Shown: positions 1 to 7,129 of the stretch, piece after piece
Position numbering within the stretch: position 1 is the first letter of the stretch
How the letters are laid out: every line of letters starts with the position of its first letter
Assembly: GCA_036503065.1 (NCBI GenBank)
Contig: DASXXM010000385.1
Span: forward strand, 1-16,853
Source: DATEPR01 sp036503065
GTDB lineage: Bacteria > Actinomycetota > Actinomycetes > Mycobacteriales > Pseudonocardiaceae
Length of the DNA: 16,853 bases
Direction of reading: 5' to 3'
Position numbers and translations under genes: made by a program
The notes under the pieces: generated by a model
The model's database searches: none
Told to the model about the DNA's origin: nothing
The model's input: the letters and a program-made list of their open reading frames with translations, nothing else

Positions 1-78
1 TCTCATAGTCGCGAACATTACCTACCTGGCGAACCCGCCGGCGCCCGGTCGGCTGTTGCGCATTCTCGGGACGGTTCT

Positions 79-91
79 GTTGCCGGGCAAC
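79..91. promoter_or_regulatory. 13-bp perfect inverted repeat just before the RBS of the first gene
   Basis: The sequence GTTGCCGGGCAAC is a perfect palindrome around a single central G and directly abuts the ribosome binding site GAAAGGA. A near copy in reverse orientation (11 of 13 bases) lies at 1381-1393 ahead of the next gene, and both are accompanied by TCGGGACGG (66-74 and 1396-1404). It may be an operator or a small leader hairpin. The core CCCGGCAA also turns up inside coding DNA here, so chance is a real alternative. Confidence 0.25.
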
Positions 92-104
92 GAAAGGAAT
101 CCTG

Positions 105-1364
105 ATGCGCGCTGACGTGGATGTCCTCGATCTGCTGGCGACACGACGGTTCGCCCAGATCCGCGACCTGTTCGCGCCGTCGTTGCGATCGATGGTGTCG
201 GCCGATGCGATCGAGGTCACCTGGGTCGCGGCGCTGGAGACGAACGGACCCGTCACCGAGATCGGCACCCCGGTGCGTGAGCAGGCCGGTTCGGGGACGG
301 CCGTGGTGAAGATCCCGGTGCGCTTCGAGCGTGGGGCGGCCACGGTGGTCATGACGGTCCTGGACGACGGGGGCTGGCTCACCGGTCTCCAACTGGCACC
401 CGCGAGCGCGGCCGAGCCCGTCCGGCCATGGGAACCGCCGGACTACGCCGATCCCGCGCGATTCGTCGAGCAGGAGGTGACCGTCGGCCACGGCCCGCTC
501 GCGGTGCCCGGCACGGTGAGCAGGCCCCGGTCGGGATCGGGGACCGCCGTCGTGCTGCTGGCCGGTTCCGGACCGAACGACCGCGACGAGACGATCGGAC
601 GGAACAAACCGTTCAAGGACCTCGCGTGGGGTCTGGCCAGCCGCGGCATGACTGTGCTGCGCTACGACAAGGTCACCTACGCCCACCCGGAGAAACTCGG
701 GCCCCACTTCACGATGGCCGACGAGTACGTGCCGTACGCGGTCGCCGCCGTCGACCTGCTCGGTCCGGACCACGACCTGGTCTTCGTGCTCGGCCACAGC
801 CAGGGCGGCACGGCCGCGCCACGTGTCGCGGCGGCCGCGCCCTCGATCGCCGGACTGGTGATCATGGCAGGCGGGACGCTGCCGCTGCACTGGGCCGCCG
901 TCAACCAGCTCCGTTATCTGGCGGCGCTGAACCCGGCGACGGCCGCCGCGTCCCAGCACACCATCGACGTGATCACCAGGCAGGCCAGGACGGTCGACAG
1001 TCCCGACCTCTCACCGTCCACACCGGAGCGCGAACTGCCCTTCGGCGCGCCCGCGCCGTACTGGCTGGACCTGCGCACCTACGATCCGGTCGCGGTCGCA
1101 TCGGCGGTGCGCAAGCCGATGCTGATCCTGCAGGGCGGCCGGGACTATCAGGTCACCGTCGCGGCGGACCTCACGGGCTGGCGGGCCGGACTCGGCGACC
1201 GCACCGACGTGACCATCCGGGTCTACGAGCCGGACAACCATCTGTTCTTCACCGGCAGCGGCCCGTCCTCACCGGCGGAGTACGAACCGGCGCAACACGT
1301 GGACCCGACGGTCGTCGCCGACATCGCCGAGTGGCTGTCGCGCGCGCGACTACAACAATCCTGA
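105..1364 (+). CDS. Alpha/beta hydrolase with N-terminal DUF3887-like domain
   Basis: A 419-residue protein with no signal peptide, so probably cytoplasmic. Residues 1 to about 95 resemble the small DUF3887 domain (short helices, then a strand-rich half). Residues about 120-415 form an alpha/beta hydrolase. Visible motifs are the oxyanion-region signature LAGSGPNDRDE (152-162), the nucleophile elbow GHSQGG with Ser232, the acid Asp347 in GGRDYQV, and the catalytic His379 in PDNHLF, so the triad is complete. The ATG start at 105 is preceded by GAAAGGA at good spacing. The substrate cannot be told from sequence; family members are esterases or acyl-peptidase-like hydrolases. It lies 110 bp upstream of a condensation-domain gene on the same strand, and short repeated motifs upstream of both hint at joint control. 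The hydrolase fold is secure; the role is unknown. Confidence 0.9.
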   Translation: MRADVDVLDLLATRRFAQIRDLFAPSLRSMVSADAIEVTWVAALETNGPVTEIGTPVREQAGSGTAVVKIPVRFERGAATVVMTVLDDGGWLTGLQLAPASAAEPVRPWEPPDYADPARFVEQEVTVGHGPLAVPGTVSRPRSGSGTAVVLLAGSGPNDRDETIGRNKPFKDLAWGLASRGMTVLRYDKVTYAHPEKLGPHFTMADEYVPYAVAAVDLLGPDHDLVFVLGHSQGGTAAPRVAAAAPSIAGLVIMAGGTLPLHWAAVNQLRYLAALNPATAAASQHTIDVITRQARTVDSPDLSPSTPERELPFGAPAPYWLDLRTYDPVAVASAVRKPMLILQGGRDYQVTVAADLTGWRAGLGDRTDVTIRVYEPDNHLFFTGSGPSSPAEYEPAQHVDPTVVADIAEWLSRARLQQS

Positions 1365-1380
1365 CCCGGCAGCACGGCTT

Positions 1381-1404
1381 GTTTCCCGGCAATCGTCGGG
1401 ACGG
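1381..1404. promoter_or_regulatory. Second copy of the shared upstream motif
   Basis: On the - strand 1381-1393 reads ATTGCCGGGAAAC, matching 11 of 13 bases of the palindrome at 79-91. TCGGGACGG follows at 1396-1404, repeating 66-74. This is the only conspicuous structure between the hydrolase and the condensation-domain gene. A TANNNT box (TAGGCT, 1414-1419) lies downstream and could be a -10, but no good -35 is seen. Speculative. Confidence 0.2.
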
Positions 1405-1474
1405 GACCGTCATTAGGCTCTCCCGGAAACCCAGGACATGCCGGCGCGCACCGGCGGGTCAGCGGGAGCGAATC

Positions 1475-2818
1475 ATGGCGGAATCCATTCTTGTCCCATT
1501 TGACGGCGACGGCAGCGGTGTTGACACGCTGAGTTGGGGCCAGCGGGAGATCTGGCGCTCGATGACGGCGGTCGGCAATTCCTTCCCCCTCGGCGCGAGC
1601 TTTCCGGCCGCGCCCGGCACCACCGTGGCGAGCGTTGCGGACATGCTGCGGTTCATCATGAGCCGGCACCAGTCACTGCGGACCCGGATCGTGGTCGACG
1701 CCGACGGCGTGCCGCGCCAGCAGGTCGCCACGTCGGGCCAGGTGCCGCTGGACGTCGTGGACGTGACCGGCGACGACGCGGCCGCGGCCGAAGCGGCGCG
1801 GCTGCTGGAGGGCTACGAGCGCACGATCTTCGACTATCCGAACGAGTGGCCGGTGCGGATGGGGGTCGTGCTGGCCCGCGGTGTGCCGGCACACATCGTG
1901 GCGGCCTACAGCCACGTGGCGACGGACGTGTACGGCCTGGATGCGCTCGTCGCCGAACTGCTCGCGGCCGCGGCAGGCGGCGACCTGCCGGCGATGGGCA
2001 CGCAACCCCTGGAACAGGCACGGCAGCAGCGCACGCCGGCCGCGCAGCGGCAGAACGCCATCGCGTTGCGGCACGCGGAAAAGGTCCTGCGGGCCATGCC
2101 CGGCCGGCGGTTCGGCGAGTCGACCGACCGGCGGGAACCGCGCTGGTGGCAGCTCGGCTACCACTCCCCCGCGTCCTTCCCGGCCGTGTGCGCCATTGCC
2201 GCGCGCAACAGGGTGCACACCACGCCGGTGCTGCTGGCCGGGTTCGCGGTGGCGCTGTGCCGGCTGACCGGCACCGACGTGGCCGTGACGCGGCTGATGG
2301 TCAACAACCGGTTCCGGCCGGGCTTCGCCTCGTCGGTGAGCCCGCTGGCCCAGTCGTGCGTGGCCGCGATCGAGGTCGCGGACAGCACGTTCGACGAGGT
2401 CGTGGCCAGGGCGTGGCGGGCGCTGACGCTGGCGGGGCGGCACTCCTACTTCGACCCGAACCAGATGGCCGAGCTGGTGGCCGCGATCGGGCGGGAGCGC
2501 GGCGCGGACCTGCACGTGGACGTGTGTTTCAACGACCGGCGCCGCACCAACCTCACCCCGACACTCGCCGAACCCGCGGCCGTTCGGCAGCCCGGCACGC
2601 TGCGGTGGGAGCGGCCGCTGGACAACTACGATCACACCGTGTTCTTCCACGTCAACGACGTGGCGGACGCGTTCGACTATCTGCTGTGCGCGGACACGCA
2701 CCGGGTGTCGCCTGCCGGCATGGAGTCGATGGTCCGGTGTGTCGAGGACGTGTTCGTCAGCGCGGCCTCGTCCGATTCTGGCAAAATCATGACGTCGGTT
2801 TTCGGTAATTCAACGTAA
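1475..2818 (+). CDS. Stand-alone condensation-domain protein (NRPS C-domain family)
   Basis: A 447-residue single-domain protein of the size of one NRPS condensation domain, with no adenylation, carrier or thioesterase module. C-domain landmarks are a C1-like LSWGQREIW (19-27), a C2-like RHQSLRTRI (64-72) and a C3-like SHVATDVYG (146-154). The canonical C3 is HHxxxDG: here the first His is Ser and the Gly is displaced, but the second, catalytic His (His147) and the Asp (Asp151) remain. Such proteins can form amides or esters on carrier-bound or free acyl donors, or be inactive relatives. The frame is open far upstream; ATG 1475 is chosen because GGGAG (1464-1468) precedes it and C1-type homology begins just after. 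The last 15 codons and the following spacer are less GC-rich than the rest. No carrier protein is encoded nearby, so any partner lies elsewhere. Confidence 0.82.
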   Translation: MAESILVPFDGDGSGVDTLSWGQREIWRSMTAVGNSFPLGASFPAAPGTTVASVADMLRFIMSRHQSLRTRIVVDADGVPRQQVATSGQVPLDVVDVTGDDAAAAEAARLLEGYERTIFDYPNEWPVRMGVVLARGVPAHIVAAYSHVATDVYGLDALVAELLAAAAGGDLPAMGTQPLEQARQQRTPAAQRQNAIALRHAEKVLRAMPGRRFGESTDRREPRWWQLGYHSPASFPAVCAIAARNRVHTTPVLLAGFAVALCRLTGTDVAVTRLMVNNRFRPGFASSVSPLAQSCVAAIEVADSTFDEVVARAWRALTLAGRHSYFDPNQMAELVAAIGRERGADLHVDVCFNDRRRTNLTPTLAEPAAVRQPGTLRWERPLDNYDHTVFFHVNDVADAFDYLLCADTHRVSPAGMESMVRCVEDVFVSAASSDSGKIMTSVFGNST

Positions 2819-2823
2819 GATCT

Positions 2824-2842
2824 TGATTGTTCGACGCAATCA
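2824..2842. other. Small inverted repeat after the condensation gene
   Basis: TGATTG (2824-2829) and CAATCA (2837-2842) are perfect 6-bp arms around a 7-nt loop, 5 nt past the stop codon, in an AT-richer stretch. It could be a weak terminator or an operator for the glycosidase gene downstream. No T-run follows. Confidence 0.25.
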
Positions 2843-2875
2843 TGTAGCAAATGTATGAATATATGTGGCAACTCC

Positions 2876-2904
2876 TTGTGCGGCGCTGTCTGCGCACCTA
2901 GTGT
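2876..2904 (+). promoter_or_regulatory. Candidate promoter for the GH87-type glycosidase
   Basis: TTGTGC (2876-2881) and TAGTGT (2899-2904) are separated by exactly 17 nt and fit a loose actinobacterial sigma70-type TTGNNN/TANNNT pattern. Transcription would start near 2911 and give a leader of about 35 nt containing the GGGAGA ribosome binding site at 2935-2940. Only the core bases of each hexamer match consensus. Confidence 0.35.
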
Positions 2905-2945
2905 CGCCTCACCTTCCCATCGTGTCGGACGCTCGGGAGAAACCA

Positions 2946-4946
2946 GTGCCAGCGATGTCACGCAGCAGTGTCGCGGTCGCCGTTGTGACGGTGGTCGCCG
3001 CCAGTCTCAGTGTTTCGACAGGTGTTGCCGCCGCGGTTGCCACGGGGGCAACCGCCCCTGTCGTGACGCGCGCCGCCATCGACCCCGCGCTGGTCGCCGG
3101 CCGGGGCGCGACGGTCGGCTTCGCCGAACAGGAGGCGGAACACGCCGCCACGAACGGCACGGTGATCGGCCCCGGTACCGACGCCTACACGCTGGCGGCG
3201 GAGGCGTCCGGCCGGTCGGCGGTCAGCCTGACACCGGGTCAGTGGGTCGAGTTCACGCTGCCCTCGGCCGCCAACGCGATCACCGTGCGATACAGCATTC
3301 CGGACGCGCCAACAGGCGGTGGCATCACGGCGCCGCTGGACGTCACGGTCAACGGCGGACACCACCGGACGATGACCCTCACCTCGCAGTACGCCTGGCT
3401 CTACAACCAGTACTCGTTCTCCAACGATCCGAACGCCGGCCTGCTGCACCCGGACCAGTGGATCACCGAGTGCGCCTGTGTGCCCAACCAGACGACACCG
3501 CCGCCGGTGATCCAGACGCCGTTCCGCCCCAACCACTTCTACGACGAACAGCGCCTGCTGCTCGGCCACACGTACCGCGCGGGCGACAAGGTGCGGCTCA
3601 CGGTGCCGGCCGGCAGCGTGACAACGACCGTTGACCTGATGGACTCACAGCTCGTCGGTGCGCCGCACGTCGACGTGTTCGCGGCCAACGTGCTGTTCTT
3701 CGGCGCCGACCCGACCGGTCGCCGCGACTCCGCCGACGCCATCGACCGGGCCATCGCCTTCGCGCAACGCTTCCACCTCAAGGTCTACCTGCCGCCGGGC
3801 ACCTACCAGGTGAACCGCCACATCATCGTCGACAACGTGACGATCGAGGGCGCCGGCAACTGGTACACGATCATCAAGGGCCATCAGGTCACGCTGAGCA
3901 CGCCGGCCCCCGACGGCTCGATCCACACCGGCGTCGGCTTCTACGGCAAGGACGCGTCGGTCGGCGGCAGCACGAACGTCCACCTGTCCGGCTTCGCCAT
4001 CGAGGGCGACGTGCGCGAGCGCATCGACACCGACCAGGTCAACGGCATCGGCGGCGCGCTGAGCAACTCGACCATCGACGGCCTCTACGTCCAGCACACC
4101 AAGGTCGGCATGTGGTTCGACGGCCCGATGACGAACCTCCGCATCACGAACAACCAGATCGCCGACCAGATCGCCGACGGCATCAACTTCCACACCGGCG
4201 TGACGAACTCGCTGGTGCAGAACAACTTCATCCGCAACACCGGCGACGACGGCCTGGCCATGTGGTCGGACCGGATCGTGGACGCGAACGACACGTTCGA
4301 CCACAACACGGTCCAGACCCCGGTACTGGCCAACGGCATCGCCCTCTACGGCGGCACGGACAACACGGTGTCGAACAACCTCGTCGCCGACCCGATCCGC
4401 GAGGGCAGCGCACTGCAGATCGGTTCGCGGTTCGGCGCGCAGCCGTTCACCGGCCACGTGTGGATCACGAACAACACGACGGTCCGGGCCGGCACGTTCG
4501 AGCTCAACTGGCGGATCGGCCTCGGCGCCATCTGGATCTACGCGCTGCAAGGGAGTATCAACGCCGACGTCGAGGTCGTCGGCGACAACTTCCTCGACAA
4601 CACCTACAACGCGATCATGCTGGTCAGCGACTTCCCGGTGAAGGACCTGTACTCCATCACGAACGTCCACTTCCAGGACATCAAGGTGGACGGCACCGGC
4701 ACCTCGGTCGTGAGCGCCCGCTCGGCCGGCGGCGCGACGTTCCAGAACGTGGTCGCCCGCAACGTCGGCGCGGTCGGCGTGAACAACTGCGGATCGTTCC
4801 ACTTCACGTCCGCCGGCTCGGAATTCGCGCTGACCGACCTGGGCGGCAACAACGGCGGCTGGCTGGCGCCGTGGGAGCTGCCGAACACGATCACCTGTAA
4901 CGACCGGCCCCCGGTGGTCGCACCGCCACCGCCGTCGGCCTGGTAA
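2946..4946 (+). CDS. Secreted GH87-type alpha-1,3-glucanase / mycodextranase (right-handed beta-helix)
   Basis: A 666-residue exported protein. Residues about 5-37 are a signal peptide (SRSS, then a long Val/Ala-rich core). About 55-235 look like a beta-sandwich accessory domain (PGQWVEF, DVTVNGG) of CBM35/CBM6 style. From about 240 on is a pectate-lyase-3-like beta-helix (FGADPTGRRDSADAI, YLPPGTYQVN, IEGAGNW). Asp411 (ADGINFH) is followed 23 and 24 residues later by Asp434-Asp435 (GDDGLAMW). As I recall, GH87 alpha-1,3-glucanases have their three essential Asp residues (1045, 1068, 1069 in Paenibacillus AglFH1) at the same spacing. Expected action is endo-hydrolysis of alpha-1,3-glucan or nigeran, fungal wall or biofilm polymers. 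GTG 2946 is chosen because GGGAGA lies 5 nt upstream; ATG 2955 is the alternative. An uncharacterised GH28/GH55-like helix enzyme is the main other reading. Confidence 0.85.
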   Translation: MPAMSRSSVAVAVVTVVAASLSVSTGVAAAVATGATAPVVTRAAIDPALVAGRGATVGFAEQEAEHAATNGTVIGPGTDAYTLAAEASGRSAVSLTPGQWVEFTLPSAANAITVRYSIPDAPTGGGITAPLDVTVNGGHHRTMTLTSQYAWLYNQYSFSNDPNAGLLHPDQWITECACVPNQTTPPPVIQTPFRPNHFYDEQRLLLGHTYRAGDKVRLTVPAGSVTTTVDLMDSQLVGAPHVDVFAANVLFFGADPTGRRDSADAIDRAIAFAQRFHLKVYLPPGTYQVNRHIIVDNVTIEGAGNWYTIIKGHQVTLSTPAPDGSIHTGVGFYGKDASVGGSTNVHLSGFAIEGDVRERIDTDQVNGIGGALSNSTIDGLYVQHTKVGMWFDGPMTNLRITNNQIADQIADGINFHTGVTNSLVQNNFIRNTGDDGLAMWSDRIVDANDTFDHNTVQTPVLANGIALYGGTDNTVSNNLVADPIREGSALQIGSRFGAQPFTGHVWITNNTTVRAGTFELNWRIGLGAIWIYALQGSINADVEVVGDNFLDNTYNAIMLVSDFPVKDLYSITNVHFQDIKVDGTGTSVVSARSAGGATFQNVVARNVGAVGVNNCGSFHFTSAGSEFALTDLGGNNGGWLAPWELPNTITCNDRPPVVAPPPPSAW

Positions 4947-4952
4947 CCAACG

Positions 4953-4992
4953 TGGACGGTCCGCGACGACCCCGAGTCTCGCGGACCGTCCA
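4953..4992 (+). terminator. Strong hairpin terminator after the glycosidase gene
   Basis: Arms 4953-4966 (TGGACGGTCCGCGA) and 4979-4992 (TCGCGGACCGTCCA) are perfectly complementary over 14 bp with a 12-nt loop, starting 6 nt after the stop codon. There is no clear U-tract, which is usual for actinobacterial terminators. Confidence 0.8.
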
Positions 4993-5079
4993 GTTCCGAC
5001 GTCTCGGTTCGTCGTGTTTGGGACCCGCCCACCCCGGGTATCCCGCCTGTACCAGCACGACTGTTCAACAGGGAGCACC

Positions 5080-5259
5080 GTGGGTGGGCCGCCGGACGTG
5101 GGACACGTTGACGCCATGAATGGCGCTGACGCGTGTCCCGACGCGCTGTCGCTGGCCGATCTCGGCCTGGCGTTCGAGGATCTCAATCGGCGGATCAGCG
5201 AACATCTCGACTGGCTGCGCGGCGGTCGCCTACACATGAGGCCCCCAGGCGAAAGCTGA
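5080..5259 (+). CDS. Possible small hypothetical protein
   Basis: A 59-residue frame starting with GTG at 5080, 4 nt after GGGAG (5071-5075); ATG 5116 is an internal alternative giving 47 residues. The central part, SLADLGLAFEDLNRRISEHL, looks like an amphipathic helix, and third positions are moderately GC-rich from 5116 on. I do not recognise a family. It sits in the 373-bp gap between the terminator and the peroxidase gene, which otherwise holds nothing I can name. It may be a small regulator-type peptide or a chance frame. Confidence 0.35.
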   Translation: MGGPPDVGHVDAMNGADACPDALSLADLGLAFEDLNRRISEHLDWLRGGRLHMRPPGES

Positions 5260-5319
5260 CCTACCGAGTCACACCGGCGGAGCGGGGGACGGGTCGGTCG
5301 GGTTAATCTTGGCCCGATC

Positions 5320-6318
5320 ATGACGAGCCAGGAACCCCAGGTGAGCGGGCAGCCGCAGCCGATTCTCACGCCGCTGACCGAGGCGGCCATCTTTCTCGTC
5401 CTCACCGTCGCCGACGGCGGCGTGGACACCGTCCGCGACCTGCTGCCCGACGTGGCCGGGCTGACCAGGTCGGTCGGGTTTCGCAGTACCGACGGCGGGC
5501 TGAGCTGTGTCGTCGGGATCGCCGACGGGTTGTGGGACCGGCTGTTCGACGGGCCGAAGCCGCGCGGGCTGCACCCGTTCCGCCCGGTCACCGGCGGACG
5601 GCACACCGCGCCCGCCACACCGGGTGACCTGCTGTTCCATCTGCGGGCGCGGCGCATGGACCTGTGCTTCGAGCTGGCGAGCCACCTGACCGGGCGGCTG
5701 GGCGGCCACGGGCGGGTCGTGGACGAGGTGCACGGCTTCCGGTACTTCGACCAGCGTGACCTGCTCGGTTTCGTCGACGGCACCGAGAACCCGGTCGGCG
5801 CACCAGCAGCGCGGGCCACGATCATCGGGGCCGACGATCCCGGCTTCGCCGGTGGCAGCTACGTCGTGGTGCAGAAGTACCTGCACGATCTCACCGCGTG
5901 GCAGGCGCTGCCGGTCGAGGAGCAGGAACGGGTCATCGGGCGGACCAAGCTCGCCGACATCGAACTGCCGGACGAGACGAAGCCGGCCAACTCGCACGTC
6001 GCGCTGAACACGATCACCGACGACGACGGCGAAGAACAGCAGATCGTGCGCGACAACATGCCGTTCGGCCGCATCGACAGCGCCGAATTCGGCACCTACT
6101 TTATCGGGTACGCCGCCCGGCCCGATGTCATCGAACTGATGTTGACGAACATGTTCGTCGGCAAGCCGCCCGGCAACCACGACCGGGTGCTCGACTTCTC
6201 CACCGCCGTGACCGGCGGCCTGTTCTTCGTGCCCAGCGCCGACTTCCTGGACGATCCGCCATCGCCGACCGGTGACGGTTCACTGGGTATCGGCACCCTG
6301 CGGCACCCTCGACAATGA
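5320..6318 (+). CDS. dypB: DyP-type peroxidase, B-type, encapsulin cargo
   Basis: A 332-residue haem peroxidase of the dye-decolourising family. It shows the GxxDG signature as GFVDG (150-154, catalytic Asp153), the proximal haem ligand His226 (NSHVAL) and the distal Arg244 and Asn246 in IVRDNMPFG. These are the residue numbers I recall for Rhodococcus jostii DypB, a Mn- and lignin-active enzyme, which supports both the B-type assignment and the ATG start at 5320. There is no Sec or Tat signal; instead the tail DGSLGIGTLRHP is a classical encapsulin-targeting peptide, so the enzyme should be packaged inside the shell encoded 10 nt downstream. No good ribosome site precedes 5320 (TAATCT at 5304-5309 may be a -10 giving a very short leader). 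GTG 5341, 7 nt after AGGA (5330-5333), is an in-frame alternative that would drop 7 residues. Confidence 0.95.
   Translation: MTSQEPQVSGQPQPILTPLTEAAIFLVLTVADGGVDTVRDLLPDVAGLTRSVGFRSTDGGLSCVVGIADGLWDRLFDGPKPRGLHPFRPVTGGRHTAPATPGDLLFHLRARRMDLCFELASHLTGRLGGHGRVVDEVHGFRYFDQRDLLGFVDGTENPVGAPAARATIIGADDPGFAGGSYVVVQKYLHDLTAWQALPVEEQERVIGRTKLADIELPDETKPANSHVALNTITDDDGEEQQIVRDNMPFGRIDSAEFGTYFIGYAARPDVIELMLTNMFVGKPPGNHDRVLDFSTAVTGGLFFVPSADFLDDPPSPTGDGSLGIGTLRHPRQ
6274..6315 (+). other. Encapsulin cargo-loading peptide of the DyP peroxidase
   Basis: Residues 319-332 of the peroxidase (DGSLGIGTLRHPRQ) follow a Pro-rich linker (DDPPSPTG). They match the conserved DGSLGIGSL-type peptide by which DyP cargo docks on the inner face of family 1 encapsulins. 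Confidence 0.92.
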
Positions 6319-6328
6319 AGGGGAAGCC

Positions 6329-7129
6329 ATGAACAACCTACATCGGGAACTCGCGCCGATCTCCGACGCCGCATGGACCGACATCGAGTCCGAGGCCCGC
6401 CGGACCTTCACCCGGCACGTCGGCGCCCGCCGGGTGGTCGACCTGATCAGCCCGGCGGGCCAGGCCCTGCCGGCGGTCGGCACCGGCCACCTGCTGCCCA
6501 TCGAGCCACCAGCCGACGGGGTGCAGGCGCGCAGCCGCGAGGTGCGGCCGGTGGTGGAGTTCCGGGTGCCGTTCGTGGTCAGCCGGCAGGCCGTCGACGA
6601 CGTCGAGCGGGGCGCCAAGGACGCCGACTGGCAGCCGGTGAAGGACGCGGCGCGGCAGATCGCGTTCGTCGAGGACCGGGTCGTGTTCGAAGGGCTCGCC
6701 GACGCGGGCATCACCGGTATCCGGGCCGGCACGTCGAATCCGACGCTGGCACTGCCCGCCGACGTCCGCGAGTTCCCGACCGCGGTGGCCAAGGCGGTCA
6801 CCGCGCTGCGCCTGGCCGGGGTGGCCGGACCGTACAGCCTGCTGTTGTCCGCCGACGCCTACACCGCCGTCGAGGAGACGACCGACCACGGCTACCCGGT
6901 GCGCGAACACGTGGCCCGGGTCCTGCACGACGGCGAGATCATCTGGGCGCCCGCCATCGACGGCGCGTTCCTACTGTCCACCCGGGGCGGCGACTACGAG
7001 TTGCACCTCGGCCAGGACCTGTCCATCGGCTACCGGTCCCACGACGCGGACACCGTCGAGCTGTACTTCCAGGAGTCGTTCACGTTCCTGGTGCAGACAG
7101 CCGAGGCCGGCGTGGCGATCACCGGATGA
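6329..7129 (+). CDS. enc: Family 1 encapsulin nanocompartment shell protein (linocin M18-like)
   Basis: A 266-residue HK97-fold shell protein of the length usual for 60-subunit (T=1) encapsulins. The N-terminus NNLHRELAPISDAAWTDIE and the following RRTFTRH...RRVVDL are family signatures and carry the cargo-binding surface. The C-terminus LYFQESFTFLVQTAEAGVAI is equally typical. A strong ribosome site AAGGGGAAG (6318-6326) selects ATG 6329, although the frame stays open further upstream inside the peroxidase gene. The gene lies 10 nt after the peroxidase stop and is clearly co-transcribed with it. The product should form a roughly 24-nm cytoplasmic protein cage sequestering the DyP enzyme, a system linked elsewhere to oxidative stress. 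Its stop overlaps the start of the next gene (ATGA), implying translational coupling to a membrane protein. Confidence 0.96.
   Translation: MNNLHRELAPISDAAWTDIESEARRTFTRHVGARRVVDLISPAGQALPAVGTGHLLPIEPPADGVQARSREVRPVVEFRVPFVVSRQAVDDVERGAKDADWQPVKDAARQIAFVEDRVVFEGLADAGITGIRAGTSNPTLALPADVREFPTAVAKAVTALRLAGVAGPYSLLLSADAYTAVEETTDHGYPVREHVARVLHDGEIIWAPAIDGAFLLSTRGGDYELHLGQDLSIGYRSHDADTVELYFQESFTFLVQTAEAGVAITG

Noticed and set aside
428..1474. Upstream extension of the condensation-domain frame
   Set aside because: This part lies out of frame inside the hydrolase gene and reads as Arg/Gly-rich shadow. The ribosome site and C1-type homology place the start at 1475.
2770..2875. AT-richer stretch as an insertion or island boundary
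   Set aside because: It spans only the end of a gene and a promoter region; no repeats, integrase or tRNA are present.
3645..5825. 726-codon open frame on the - strand across the GH87-type and peroxidase genes
   Set aside because: It spans two well-supported + strand genes and a strong terminator and has no domain; an antisense shadow.
6373..7125. Upstream extension of the encapsulin-linked membrane protein frame
   Set aside because: It lies out of frame within the encapsulin gene; the natural start is the ATG in the ATGA overlap.
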